Shown: one piece after another, positions 29,808 to 42,045 of the stretch | Layout: the number at the start of each line of letters is the position of its first letter | How positions within the stretch are numbered: position 1 is the first letter of the stretch | Source: Fluviicola sp. | GTDB lineage: Bacteria; Bacteroidota; Bacteroidia; Flavobacteriales_D; Crocinitomicaceae | Direction: 5' to 3' | NCBI GenBank assembly: GCA_002734085.1 | Contig: NVXV01000004.1 | Span: 162,997-226,996, forward strand | Length of the DNA: 64,000 nucleotides | The notes under the pieces: generated by a model | What the model was told of the DNA's origin: nothing | The model's database searches: none | The model's input: the letters and a program-made list of their open reading frames with translations, nothing else | Made by a program: the position numbers and the translations under genes

Positions 29808-30902
29808 TTAAGGGATTTCAAAGTTTATATCTACAGCCACAGATTGATTTTCTTCACTAGAAAGAGAGAACGGCACATCAAAACTACCGTTCATAAAGTC
29901 ACCACTTGAGAAATTATAATCTCCATTATCATCGTATATTGCATTTACATAATAATTTCCTGGATGCATATAATTAAAATCAAAAGATGTTGATTGATCA
30001 GCATTAACAAAAACATAACGAGATCTAAAATCCAAATTTGCCGGATTAAAATTAAATCCATCAAACAGTGGCTCTGTTGTAATTATTAGTACAATCTTTT
30101 TATTCACATCAACTGTTGGTGGATTGGAAACAGTAATATTAACTTCGGAAACGCCTAGGTGAGGTTGTTGAGATTCTGGGTAAGGATCTGCCGCTGGAGA
30201 ATAGAAAATCGCCTCAGTGAGTCCGTCGAATGTTGTGCTAAAATCTTTAACAAGCTCCTTTTTTGGATAATCAAATAAGGTAATAGCTTCTTCGGTAGCT
30301 GTTTGATCTTTTAAAACAGACCTCCAAATCATGTGTGTTTCTGGTTCTTGTAATGTATTATACTGATTGGTATAAGTGTGCATGATTAAACTGTCTTGTT
30401 TAAAAGTAACATCCGTAAATACTCTATTTCCACCGGAAACTGGATCTACAAAACGATAGAATGACTCATTTTGTGTTTCGCTTAAACTATCAATAATCAT
30501 ATATGAGTTACGCTGCTGGCCTGCAAAACCTCCACCATTTCTGAAAGCAATTTTATAGCTGCAATCGTACTTTACTACAAAGAAACTCATGAAGATATCA
30601 TTTATAGAATCTAACTCATTTTTCGCAGAGACTTGAGCACTTGATATTGGTCTAAAGTCTACAATCCATTCATTAAAACTTCCTAAAGGTGTTGGAGACA
30701 TCACTGGTCCATTCCAGATTCCTGGTAATTTATCCATGATTCCAAATCCTTCTACATTAGAACTGGCTGATATGGCTTGCAGCTGGCAACCAGTTGGGTT
30801 TGGATCTGAATCTTCACAAACCGTTTCTTCTTTTTTACTTTTATCACAGTTAAATAATAGAATAGACGTAATGACGAGTAGTAGAATATGTGTGTATTTC
30901 AT
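29808..30902 (-). CDS. Hypothetical lipoprotein
   Basis: Lipobox ILLFNC; intact ORF. Confidence 0.65.
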   Translation of the reverse strand: MKYTHILLLVITSILLFNCDKSKKEETVCEDSDPNPTGCQLQAISASSNVEGFGIMDKLPGIWNGPVMSPTPLGSFNEWIVDFRPISSAQVSAKNELDSINDIFMSFFVVKYDCSYKIAFRNGGGFAGQQRNSYMIIDSLSETQNESFYRFVDPVSGGNRVFTDVTFKQDSLIMHTYTNQYNTLQEPETHMIWRSVLKDQTATEEAITLFDYPKKELVKDFSTTFDGLTEAIFYSPAADPYPESQQPHLGVSEVNITVSNPPTVDVNKKIVLIITTEPLFDGFNFNPANLDFRSRYVFVNADQSTSFDFNYMHPGNYYVNAIYDDNGDYNFSSGDFMNGSFDVPFSLSSEENQSVAVDINFEIP

Positions 30903-30963
30903 TGAATCATTTTAAATTAACGACAACGAAATTAGGGAATAGTTTTTTAATTTGGAAATGATT

Positions 30964-31001
30964 CAATTTGAAAATTAAGCAATTAACCAATTTCCAAATT
31001 A
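30964..31001. repeat. Copy A of repeat associated with four-helix-bundle gene
   Basis: caatttgaaaattaagcaattaaccaatttccaaatta; direct repeat of 31442-31479. Confidence 0.85.
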
Positions 31002-31352
31002 CCCCCTCCTTTTCGTTGAACTAATAATTTTTGAAAGAATCAAAATTAATTCTCTACATTTAGCTTGGAGATATTCAGAATTCGGATAATTTTTAGATTC
31101 TTGACAAAGCAACAACCAATACTCCGTTTCGTCAGCCTCCTTAGCGGAAATCTTTAATTTATGGATAAAGTCCGCTTTACTCTCAGCATTTTGAGCCTCT
31201 CGTATATTTGCACCGACAGATGTTCCTGATTTTAATAATTGACGGGCAATGACATACTTTCTTTTCTCTTCTAGAATTTCACAATAAGAGATGATTTCTA
31301 AAGCAAAATCAAACGATTTCTCGACTACTACATTTTTTTTATTCCCTTGCAT
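30999..31352 (-). CDS. Four-helix bundle protein (23S rRNA intervening-sequence protein family)
   Basis: SFDFALEIISYCEILEEKRKYVIARQLLKSGTSVGANIREAQNAESKADFIHKLKISAKEADETEYWLLL. Confidence 0.93.
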   Translation of the reverse strand: MQGNKKNVVVEKSFDFALEIISYCEILEEKRKYVIARQLLKSGTSVGANIREAQNAESKADFIHKLKISAKEADETEYWLLLCQESKNYPNSEYLQAKCRELILILSKIISSTKRRG

Positions 31353-31441
31353 AGATTTAAGTGTTTAGGTTATATCCATACAATTTAAATTATACTATTC
31401 AAAAAAGAAAGTCATTCCAAATATTTTTTTTGACAATTGTT

Positions 31442-31476
31442 CAATTTGGAAATTAGCTAATTAATCAATTCCCAAA

Positions 31477-31479
<3 letters not shown>
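31442..31479. repeat. Copy B of repeat associated with four-helix-bundle gene
   Basis: caatttggaaattagctaattaatcaattcccaaatta. Confidence 0.85.
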
Positions 31480-33108
<1,629 letters not shown>

Positions 33109-33137
33109 CTAAATTTTGTGCAAAGATAGTTTATTTT

Positions 33138-34664
33138 CTACTCATCATCCAACACCGCTCTCAACTTTTGACGCAACTGTCTATTATACGTCTCCATCAA
33201 GTACTTAAAGTAATTTTTAGTTGACTTTGCAATACATTTTGTATACTGCTTTAAACGATGTTCGATATGTTCTTGTAGCGCTTCCATGAGGTCTAATCCA
33301 TCATAAAAATCTGCTGCTTTATTTCTAATTGCTTCAAAGTGATTTTCTAAGGATTTTTCAACGGCGATTTTACCTTTTTCACCCTTATCGATGCAATCTT
33401 CGTATACTTTCTTCATTGCAAACTGATCCAGTACCTCAGTATCAATTCTTTCACGAATATGTTTCGGCAACTTATATTCGGCCTCAAAGGTTATATCTTC
33501 CTGTTCAGAAAGTCTAGATTCCAGGAATCGATCTGGGAAATGAAATGCATCCTTCCAGTTGATGTAATCTTGCCACAATCCAAATCTACGAACATTGTTC
33601 CCTAAGTCAATTAAACGGAACATGTCCTTTTTTGGTAAACGTCTTGAACCACGTCCAATCATTTGGTGATAAAGTGTAAGTGAACGAGTTGCTCGGTTTA
33701 AAATAATCGTTTCAACTGTTGGCTCATCAAATCCTGTAGTTAATATTCCAACAGAAGTCAATATCGCATCTGGCGTTTCTTTGAACCATTTTAAAATTTC
33801 TTTACGATCTTTATCAGAGAAAGTACTATCTAAGTGTCTTATCTTGTACCCTCTTTTATCAAAAGTTTCCTGAACACGTACACTTGTTTCAATTCCTGAA
33901 TTAAAAATCAATGTTTTTGTACCAACTGCGACTTCTTCATAAGCAAACAAGAGTTTTTCTTGCATGAAGTAGTTCCCATAAACTTGCTCAGAACTACTTA
34001 CAGTAAAGTCCCCATTCGAACCTATTTTCAACCCATGAAGGTTTACGTCATAAGTAAATGTTTCGGCATTAGCTAAGTACCCACTTTCTATTAACGATGA
34101 AATACTTTCTCCTACTTTCAATTCATCATAATGATCATTAAGTGGTAGTGCTTTATTTGAACTCAAAGGAGTGGCTGTTACACCCAGTATATTTGCTTGA
34201 ACGTAATATTGAAAAATCTTTCTAAAGCTATTGTAGTGGGCCTCGTCAACAATTACAAGTCCAATTTTCTTAATAAAGTTTTCATCTTCCTGAAGTCGAT
34301 TGTTGAGCGTTTCCACCATTGCTATAAAGCAACTATATTCGTCTTGATCATCAAGAGTCTTTACTTCGCTATTTATAATCTTGTTGGAAACACCAATTGC
34401 TGAAAGTTGTTTTGAAGTCTGGACAGATAGTTCTATTCTATGTGTTAGAATAAGCACTTTCTTTCCCCAGTCATCTATATATTGCTTCCCAATTTCAGAG
34501 AAAATTACAGTTTTACCACCACCAGTCGGAAGTTGAAATAACAAATTGAAGTCATTTCCGTTTTCTTTTAGTTCTTTTATTATTTGTTCAACAGTCTTTT
34601 TCTGAAAAGGATAAAGGGTTTTCGGTTCAAAAAGGGCTTCGTCTATCATACTAACTATTCTCAA
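33138..34664 (-). CDS. DEAD/DEAH box superfamily 2 helicase
   Basis: LPTGGGKTVIFSEIG, VDEAHYNSFRK, LGVTATPLSS, QMIGRGSRR. Confidence 0.9.
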   Translation of the reverse strand: MRIVSMIDEALFEPKTLYPFQKKTVEQIIKELKENGNDFNLLFQLPTGGGKTVIFSEIGKQYIDDWGKKVLILTHRIELSVQTSKQLSAIGVSNKIINSEVKTLDDQDEYSCFIAMVETLNNRLQEDENFIKKIGLVIVDEAHYNSFRKIFQYYVQANILGVTATPLSSNKALPLNDHYDELKVGESISSLIESGYLANAETFTYDVNLHGLKIGSNGDFTVSSSEQVYGNYFMQEKLLFAYEEVAVGTKTLIFNSGIETSVRVQETFDKRGYKIRHLDSTFSDKDRKEILKWFKETPDAILTSVGILTTGFDEPTVETIILNRATRSLTLYHQMIGRGSRRLPKKDMFRLIDLGNNVRRFGLWQDYINWKDAFHFPDRFLESRLSEQEDITFEAEYKLPKHIRERIDTEVLDQFAMKKVYEDCIDKGEKGKIAVEKSLENHFEAIRNKAADFYDGLDLMEALQEHIEHRLKQYTKCIAKSTKNYFKYLMETYNRQLRQKLRAVLDDE

Positions 34665-34771
34665 AAATTGGGCTACAAAAGTACACTCTTTTTCCTGAAG
34701 AAAAAAATTATTGTCAAATAATATAGGATTTATAAGGTTTTTAATTGGAAATAGTGACCAGTAACATCATC

Positions 34772-34821
34772 TCGCAGGGCGTGAATTTGTCCTCAGATAT
34801 TTTTTAGTTCGCTTTGCTCAC
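34772..34821. repeat. Left arm of about 50-bp inverted repeat flanking GxxExxY gene
   Basis: Reverse complement GTGAGCAAAGCGAACTAAAAAATATCTGAGGACAAATTCACGCCCTGCGAG matches right arm. Confidence 0.8.
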
Positions 34822-34942
34822 GGGGTTGTCCACAGATTACTCAGATTTCCACAGATTGATTAGGGTTCGCTATCGCTCAATGGGATGTTCACAGATTAGT
34901 TGGATTTTGGAAATAGAGTATTTAACCTGTGCTATTATTATG

Positions 34943-35317
34943 TCACAGAACTATTCTTTTATAGCCTAAGCTCTTTGATCCAAAATTTATTAATAGACCT
35001 ACTTTTTTATCTGTAGCTTTAAGGTAGTTAAGCACTTGACTTATATGAGCAGAAGATAGTTGATTTACTGCTTTTAGCTCTAGCACTATATTATCAATAT
35101 AGACAAAATCAGCGATGTAATGTTTATCCAGAATTTTCCCTTTGTATTCAATCTGGAGAGGTACTTCAATTGAATAAGGTATTTTTTTGGATTAAAACTC
35201 TCTGGATAAAGCTTCTTGGTAGACTTTTTCAGCAAAGCCATGTCCTAAAGTTTTATGAACCTCCATACACGCTCCAATTATTTTGAACGTTTCCGATTTA
35301 TATAGAAAATTCTTCAT
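34943..35317 (-). pseudogene. GxxExxY family protein interrupted by one in-frame TAA
   Basis: [123 protein letters not shown]; frame retained, stop codon at 35192-35194. Confidence 0.85.
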
Positions 35318-35433
35318 AGTTAGGTTTGATATAACAATTATATAATTCAACTGGCTAAATAAAGATAAGAAAGTTTTTTAATCGCTCCCACTATTTGTAC
35401 TAAAATTTTCAAGTATCATTTTGTTTTCAAAAA

Positions 35434-35490
35434 GTGAGTAAAGCGAACCAAAAAATCCTAAAAATCTGTGGACACCTTCACGCCCTACAA
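35434..35490. repeat. Right arm of inverted repeat flanking GxxExxY gene
   Basis: gtgagtaaagcgaaccaaaaaatcctaaaaatctgtggacaccttcacgccctacaa; more degenerate copies to about 35620. Confidence 0.8.
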
Positions 35491-35779
35491 TCCCACTAAT
35501 CCAAGTAATCTGTGGACAAAACCACACCCTACAATCACCATAAAATTCAACTAATTCTAAAAATCTACTTCGGCTCTCGCTCAGCACAAGTGTGGACAGC
35601 TTCACGCCCTACGATTACCACTCCTAATTCGTCACTAAGAAAGGCTTGCCCATTCGCCGTCACTATTCCGATCGTCACTAAAAAGATAGACTTCCAATAT
35701 AAGGTCGAAAAGTGAAACTTTTGTTACACCATTTAGAAAAGAATATTATTATTTTTGGCTTTCGAAATAAAATTAAGAC

Positions 35780-36730
35780 ATGAGCGATATACAAAAAGTA
35801 GAATGTTTAATTATTGGTTCTGGTCCTGCTGGATATACTGCTGCGATTTATGCTGCACGAGCTGATATGAACCCTGTAATGTATCAAGGACTTCAGCCTG
35901 GAGGTCAGCTAACAACAACCAACGAGGTAGAAAACTTCCCAGGATATCCTGATGGAGTGACTGGGCCTGAGATGATGATGCAGTTACAAAAACAAGCTGA
36001 GCGTTTTGAAACAGATGTTCGTCCAGGGTTTATTGAAAAAGTTGATTTTTCTGGATCAGTTCACAAATGTTGGGCAGATGACGGAACAGAAATTCATGCG
36101 AAGACGGTCATCATCTCAACGGGAGCTTCTGCAAAATATCTAGGCCTACCGTCAGAACAAAAATACCTTAAAATGGGTGGTGGTGTCTCTGCATGTGCTG
36201 TCTGTGATGGCTTTTTCTATAAAGGACAAGAAACAGTGATAGTCGGTGCTGGTGATTCTGCTTGTGAAGAAGCGCATTACCTATCAAAACTTTGTACAAA
36301 AGTGACAATGTTAGTTCGTAGAGAGGAGTTCCGTGCATCTAAAATCATGGAAGACAGAGTTAAAAACACAAAAAACATTGAGATCCTTTACAATACAGAA
36401 ACGGAAGAAGTACTAGGAGATGAAAATGGTGTTACAGGAGTTCGAGCAGTAAACAACCAAACCAATGAAACTATTGAAATTCCTTGTACAGGTTTTTTCT
36501 TAGCCATTGGTCACAAACCAAATACAGATATTTTCAAAGAATATTTGAATCTAGATGAGGTTGGTTATATCAAATACGAACAACCAGGTACTTCTAGAAC
36601 AAATGTTGACGGAGTATTCGTAGCAGGTGACGCAGCCGACAGAGTATATCGTCAGGCAGTAACAGCTGCTGGGACAGGCTGTATGGCTGCGCTAGACGCT
36701 GAGAGATACATTTCTGCTTTGGAGGGATAA
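35780..36730 (+). CDS. trxB: Thioredoxin-disulfide reductase
   Basis: IIGSGPAGYTAAIYAARA, CAVCDGFFYKGQE (CxxC), GVFVAGDAADRVYRQAVTAAGTGCMAALDAERY. Confidence 0.95.
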   Translation: MSDIQKVECLIIGSGPAGYTAAIYAARADMNPVMYQGLQPGGQLTTTNEVENFPGYPDGVTGPEMMMQLQKQAERFETDVRPGFIEKVDFSGSVHKCWADDGTEIHAKTVIISTGASAKYLGLPSEQKYLKMGGGVSACAVCDGFFYKGQETVIVGAGDSACEEAHYLSKLCTKVTMLVRREEFRASKIMEDRVKNTKNIEILYNTETEEVLGDENGVTGVRAVNNQTNETIEIPCTGFFLAIGHKPNTDIFKEYLNLDEVGYIKYEQPGTSRTNVDGVFVAGDAADRVYRQAVTAAGTGCMAALDAERYISALEG

Positions 36731-36740
36731 CATACTATTC

Positions 36741-36799
36741 TTTTTACACTGTAGGGACGACATAAGTAAGCATTTTATTTAGTCCCTACAGTGTAAAAA
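36741..36799 (+). terminator. Inverted repeat terminator after trxB
   Basis: TTTTTACACTGTAGGGAC ... GTCCCTACAGTGTAAAAA, 18-bp perfect arms. Confidence 0.7.
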
Positions 36800-36885
36800 A
36801 GCTTCAACCTAAAAGATCTTCACTTACAACATGAACCTATATCTATAAAAGTTGTACAACACCATGAATTTTAAAAACACATGGT

Positions 36886-37548
36886 ATGAAAACAACGCAT
36901 CTAGTTATATTATTAGTCCTTGGAGCAATATTGAATACTTCATTCTATTTCGCTCAAACAAAACTTATTTTTCACAAAAGCCATAGTGGAAGTGTCAAGT
37001 CATTCAAGATGGCATATGAAAAGAGTCTATTTGATATTGGGGCATCTAATTTTGGAATGGCACCCACAACTATTGTTAAAAATGCTGAGCTAGATAGTTT
37101 AATATTCTTAGATGATTCTACCACAATCATGATTACCTCAGAATATTGTGTAGATAGATCTCGATTTAATAGAGCTCCAAAAAGACCTAATAATTCTCCA
37201 GACTATAGCAACCGAGATACTGACAACTCTACACTTTGGCGTCCGGGTAAGGTCGTCATTCAAAATCACCCTGACTTTAATCGCAAAAATCCAATAGACA
37301 GTATTAAAAAAACGCTAAAAGTGAAGTACAATTTTGTAAATAGACCTGAAAGTGTAGTTTTTATTGATTCGTCAATAGGTCAGAAAGAAGATTTAAGCGC
37401 AAACAACCAGCTAGAAAAAAGAAATCCAAATAAAAACAAAGAAAGAGAGAAACCAAAGGCTAAAAGTGAAATTTTTAAAGGAATCTGGGTAACTATAGCA
37501 ATAATTGTTATTTCTACTTTATCAACTGGTGTTTTTAATAGGTGGTAA
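36886..37548 (+). CDS. Hypothetical protein with N-terminal signal and C-terminal TM
   Basis: Intact ORF. Confidence 0.6.
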   Translation: MKTTHLVILLVLGAILNTSFYFAQTKLIFHKSHSGSVKSFKMAYEKSLFDIGASNFGMAPTTIVKNAELDSLIFLDDSTTIMITSEYCVDRSRFNRAPKRPNNSPDYSNRDTDNSTLWRPGKVVIQNHPDFNRKNPIDSIKKTLKVKYNFVNRPESVVFIDSSIGQKEDLSANNQLEKRNPNKNKEREKPKAKSEIFKGIWVTIAIIVISTLSTGVFNRW

Positions 37549-37558
37549 AACAACTACA

Positions 37559-38755
37559 ATGCGTCAAATTAACTGCAGCTTATTTTTATATGCATTCATT
37601 ATTACAGCAATAATACTTGTTCCTTTTACTTTTTTCTTATCTCCATTTGATTCCAGTATTGGACAAGTATTGTTTAGTGATATTATAAATTGGATTTGGA
37701 ATAGTTACTCCAATCAAGAGATTGTTACTGCAATTACATCAGATTCAATCGGTATGTATGTACTATTTATTATCATCATTTTTATGTCACTGATTCTATC
37801 CTTCATCATATTGAAGCTTACAAGAGTACAATTTCAGACAAATTTCATAAAATTCGTAAAAGCTATTTCAACTATATACCTCTCACTTATTCTGTTCAAA
37901 TATGGTTGTGACAAAATTTTTCATGCTCAATTTTATACTCCAGAACCAAATATTCTCTATACAAATTTTGGGAAACTCGATCAAGATATTTTATACTGGT
38001 CTGTTATGGGCTTGTCTTGGAAGTATTCTTTGTTTCTTGGGGTTACTGAAGTGTTCATCGCTATTGGTCTACTCTTTCAAAAAACGAGAGTTTTATCGCT
38101 TTTCATTTCCCTGTTTACTTTTGTTCATATCGTTGTAATTAATTTCAGTTTTGATATTTCAGTAAAATTATTTTCTTCCTTTTTACTCATTATAAATGTT
38201 GCTTTGGTTTATCCATTTCTAAAAAGAACAATTTTATTTATGGCTGGAAAAGGAGTTAATCAACTTTCCGTTTATAAAATCATGCCTCAATTCTTCCACC
38301 CAAGAACGAAAGTCACTTTATCTATTTCTATACTATTTCTAATCGTTTCAGAAGGACTTGCCTCACATATCTCTACTTATAACTACACGCTCACCAATAA
38401 TGATCAATATAAGGTTCAAGGCGCATTCTCTATTAATGAGAAACATGAAATCTTAGAAAGAAATGAGCTAAAAAGAATCTATTTTCACAAAGATAATTAC
38501 ATTATTTTCCACTTTAAAGATGACTCTCAACTTGACTTTTATTATGAATGGGATAATGAAACAAATAGTCTTATCCTATTTGATTATGAAAAAAAAGCAT
38601 TTCGAATTGAATTAATAAAACATAACTCCAAAGAATTGGAGTTAAACTTAAAAGGACTTTTCGGTTTGAGAAAGTTATGGCTTACTCGAATAGACCATAA
38701 AATGCTCCCTGCACTTCAAGAGCAGTTTCATTGGAGCATTGAAGACATTCAATAG
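37559..38755 (+). CDS. Hypothetical multi-pass membrane protein (DoxX-like)
   Basis: Multiple hydrophobic segments; likely start ATG 37559. Confidence 0.6.
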   Translation: MRQINCSLFLYAFIITAIILVPFTFFLSPFDSSIGQVLFSDIINWIWNSYSNQEIVTAITSDSIGMYVLFIIIIFMSLILSFIILKLTRVQFQTNFIKFVKAISTIYLSLILFKYGCDKIFHAQFYTPEPNILYTNFGKLDQDILYWSVMGLSWKYSLFLGVTEVFIAIGLLFQKTRVLSLFISLFTFVHIVVINFSFDISVKLFSSFLLIINVALVYPFLKRTILFMAGKGVNQLSVYKIMPQFFHPRTKVTLSISILFLIVSEGLASHISTYNYTLTNNDQYKVQGAFSINEKHEILERNELKRIYFHKDNYIIFHFKDDSQLDFYYEWDNETNSLILFDYEKKAFRIELIKHNSKELELNLKGLFGLRKLWLTRIDHKMLPALQEQFHWSIEDIQ

Positions 38756-38765
38756 CCATAAGCCT

Positions 38766-39224
38766 TTATCCAATCAACGTATCAAAGCTTGGTACGTCTT
38801 CAAAATAATCCAACGATTGTTCCTGATGATTAATTTTTGCCACTATTGTATTCAGTCCGTTGGTTAATATCAACCAATCTACTTGCAACTTAAAATTGTA
38901 TTGAGCAATTTGATAGAATGTATTTTCGGAGAGTTTTACTTCTGGTGCTTTACACTCAATAATAGCAATTGGTTTTGATTCTTTATTAAAAATGACACCA
39001 TCACAACGTCGTTTGAGTTTATTTACTTCAATATTATATTCAGAAGCAATCAACCCCAGAGGAGTCTGTTTTTCATTAACTAAAAAGTGTAAAAAATGTT
39101 GTCTCACCCACTCTTCTGGAGTTAACTGAAGCTTTTTTTTACGAAAAATATCCCAAACAAAGACTTTCTCATCAGACTTTGTGAGTTGTAATGAAACTTT
39201 AGGAAGATTTAAAGGAGTAAACAT
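38766..39224 (-). CDS. Type I restriction enzyme HsdR N-terminal-like domain protein
   Basis: RRCDGVIFNKESKPIAIIECKAPEVKLSENTFYQIAQYN (PD-(D/E)xK-like ECKAP). Confidence 0.85.
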   Translation of the reverse strand: MFTPLNLPKVSLQLTKSDEKVFVWDIFRKKKLQLTPEEWVRQHFLHFLVNEKQTPLGLIASEYNIEVNKLKRRCDGVIFNKESKPIAIIECKAPEVKLSENTFYQIAQYNFKLQVDWLILTNGLNTIVAKINHQEQSLDYFEDVPSFDTLIG

Positions 39225-39228
39225 CGAA

Positions 39229-40299
39229 TTAATCTTTTAAATCGTATTCTGCCAGTATCACATTCCATTTGTAGCTCTCCGTTGCAGTTAATAACGCGGT
39301 ATTAATATTCTTTCTCAATGAATCTGAAACATTCCTACTCATTCCAATCGCATAGTATTGTGGGTTGAATTTTATATCTAACACCCTAAAATCATCAAGT
39401 TCTTTATTTTTACTAAATTCTCTTAAAAGAGGTAAGTCATAAACAGCAGCTTCAATTTCGCCATTTTTCAACGCTTCAATGAGCGACTCTTTGTTATCAT
39501 ACAGTTTTTTGTTTTCATAAAAATTATCTCTCAACCAATTATGTGTTCCTGAAAATTCAACTGTTCCAATAGACCTTTCTTTAAAATCTTCAATCTTATT
39601 ACTACTAGAACCTAATGTATCAACAGTTAAAGAAGAACTTATACTTGCTGTGAAACCTGAAATGATGATTATCGCGGTAAACATCCAAATAAGAGCAACG
39701 ATTCGACCACCAGTAGTTCTCGGGGATTTATCTCCATAGCCAACAGTTGTCATTGTTACAGCAGACCACCAGAATCCACTCCACAATCCTTTAATACCAT
39801 CTCCAAATTCTTCTTGATTCAGTTTTCTTTCAAAACGCCACTCTAAAAAACCAAAAATCAAAATCACCAAAGTCAATGCTCCTAAGGCACGAAAAAAATT
39901 CAAAGAAAAAAATGACTTTAAAAATAAGATTGAACTTTCAAAGCTAGATACATTCTTAGCCATCACACCCGAATGAGCTAAATAAAAAGGGACAGTGAAA
40001 TTCATCTTTTCGGAACGTTCACTAGTAATCGAAAGTGGATAAATCGCTAAATCAACTTTGTTTTCTCTCAATTCATCAAGTAATTGCTCCGATTTTAAAC
40101 TTTTCATTTCATGGTGAAATTCATTTTGATTAGTTATTTCACTCCATAGCCAAGCCATTGGTCCTTTAAGGTCTTCATCAACCTCATAAATAAATGGAGC
40201 TGCAGGACTGTAACCAATAATCAGTGAATCATTTGTTTTAGAATGAAGATTACAAAACAAGAAAAAAGAAATAAACAAAAGACATATTGAGAGTTTCAT
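39229..40299 (-). CDS. Prokaryotic ionotropic glutamate receptor-like (periplasmic binding domain split by K+-type pore)
   Basis: SBP halves around TM-pore-TM; pore SGFWWSAVTMTTVGYGDKSPRTTGGRIVALIWMFTAIIIISGFTASISSSLTV. Confidence 0.88.
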   Translation of the reverse strand: MKLSICLLFISFFLFCNLHSKTNDSLIIGYSPAAPFIYEVDEDLKGPMAWLWSEITNQNEFHHEMKSLKSEQLLDELRENKVDLAIYPLSITSERSEKMNFTVPFYLAHSGVMAKNVSSFESSILFLKSFFSLNFFRALGALTLVILIFGFLEWRFERKLNQEEFGDGIKGLWSGFWWSAVTMTTVGYGDKSPRTTGGRIVALIWMFTAIIIISGFTASISSSLTVDTLGSSSNKIEDFKERSIGTVEFSGTHNWLRDNFYENKKLYDNKESLIEALKNGEIEAAVYDLPLLREFSKNKELDDFRVLDIKFNPQYYAIGMSRNVSDSLRKNINTALLTATESYKWNVILAEYDLKD

Positions 40300-40507
40300 A
40301 TTTATTGATTTTCTACGAATTTAATAAATTTTAAAAAAGCTTCTGTATAAGGGTTTCAATAAATACTTCAAACAAATAAGAGGTTTTTTAGGTATTACTA
40401 AAAACGGAAAATTGCCGTTGCTACTATCACACTGCCTTTAGTCCTAGTAGAAGTGAAAAATTCAAAAAAGTTTCTTTTCTTTACAGTTCAAAACAAATAA
40501 AATAAAT

Positions 40508-41980
40508 ATGAGAAAATATTTTTCAATACTTGTCGCATCTGCGTTTTTCCTTTCGGCGAGCGCCCAAGAGCGAAAAATCGACTTCGTAGAATACGATTTA
40601 GATAATGGAATGCATGTTATTTTACACGAAGACAACAGTACACCAATTGTTGCTGTTTCTGTGATGTATCATGTTGGGTCTAAAAATGAGGATCCAGACA
40701 GAACTGGTTTTGCTCACTTTTTTGAGCATTTACTTTTTGAAGGGTCACAAAACATAGGTCGAAGTGAGTACAGTGAATATGTTGAAAGAAATGGAGGTAC
40801 TTTAAACGCTAACACTTCCCAAGATAGAACATATTACTATGAAATATTTTCATCTAATAATTTAGAACTAGGTCTGTGGTTAGAATCAGAACGATTGCTA
40901 CACGCTAAAGTAGAACAAATAGGAATTGAAACACAACGTGAAGTAGTTAAAGAAGAAAAGCGTCAGCGTGTCGATAATCAACCATACGGTTCTTTTATGG
41001 CAGAAGCGTTTGATCGACTATTTGAAGAACATCCATACAAATGGACTCCTATTGGCTACATGAAAGATTTAGATGCTGCACAGGAAGTAGATTACGTAAA
41101 CTTCTATCAAACTTTTTATGTACCAGCAAATGCTACCTTGTCAATTGCAGGAGATATCGACATTGAAGAAGCAAAGAAAATGATCGATAAATATTTTGGA
41201 TCGATTCCAAAAGGTCAGGCAATAAACCTATATCGTGATTACTTAATGTTAGACGACGAGGCATTCAAAGCTAAACATGATCTTGATAAATCAATTTTCA
41301 GCAAAGAAGGATTCTTCAATAAAAGTTCAAAAGAAGGATTAAAGGCCATTAAGAAGTATGAGGCAATGCCAACAAAAATACCTAGACCAGAAGTAAAGGA
41401 ACCTGCTCTAGAACAAGCTAAAGTAGATACGATCTACGACAACATTCAACTTCCAGCAGTATTTATGGCTTACCATTCTCCAGCGCAGAATACAAAAGAT
41501 TCTTATGCGCTAGAAATGTTAAACTCCGTATTAGCGGGTGGAACAAGTTCTAGACTGAATAAGAAAATCGTAGAAGAAAAAGAGCTGGCTGTTACTGCAT
41601 TTTCATTCAACTTTCCTTTAGAGGATCCTGGAATGGCATTAGTTGCTGCAATTGCTGCAAAAGACGTTGATCTTAAGAAACTACAAGATGCATTAGATAA
41701 GGAAATCGAATTGGCTAAAACAGAATTAGTCACGGAAGAGGAATTTCAAAAAGTTAAAAACCAATATGAAAATCAATTCTATTCTTCAAATAGTTCAGTA
41801 GCTGGTAAAGCCGAAAGCTTAGCCAACAATTACGTATACTACGGTAATACAAACCTTGTAAATGAACAATTGAGTGTTTATGAAGACATCACAAGAGAAG
41901 ATTTACAGAGAGTTGCAAAAAAGTATTTCAAAGAAGATGCTCGAGTTATACTTTACTATTTACCAAAAGACGAACAATAA
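40508..41980 (+). CDS. M16 family metallopeptidase
   Basis: HxxEH motif FAHFFEHLLFEGS. Confidence 0.92.
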   Translation: MRKYFSILVASAFFLSASAQERKIDFVEYDLDNGMHVILHEDNSTPIVAVSVMYHVGSKNEDPDRTGFAHFFEHLLFEGSQNIGRSEYSEYVERNGGTLNANTSQDRTYYYEIFSSNNLELGLWLESERLLHAKVEQIGIETQREVVKEEKRQRVDNQPYGSFMAEAFDRLFEEHPYKWTPIGYMKDLDAAQEVDYVNFYQTFYVPANATLSIAGDIDIEEAKKMIDKYFGSIPKGQAINLYRDYLMLDDEAFKAKHDLDKSIFSKEGFFNKSSKEGLKAIKKYEAMPTKIPRPEVKEPALEQAKVDTIYDNIQLPAVFMAYHSPAQNTKDSYALEMLNSVLAGGTSSRLNKKIVEEKELAVTAFSFNFPLEDPGMALVAAIAAKDVDLKKLQDALDKEIELAKTELVTEEEFQKVKNQYENQFYSSNSSVAGKAESLANNYVYYGNTNLVNEQLSVYEDITREDLQRVAKKYFKEDARVILYYLPKDEQ

Positions 41981-42045
41981 AAATTAGATATTCTATGTCT
42001 AGTAAGAAAGGCATTCAAAAATATCTTTAAAATAAATTTATACAG

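Noticed and set aside
35378-35715. ORFs 35378..35605 (-) and 35512..35715 (+)
   Set aside because: Built from degenerate flanking repeats of the GxxExxY locus; no family features.
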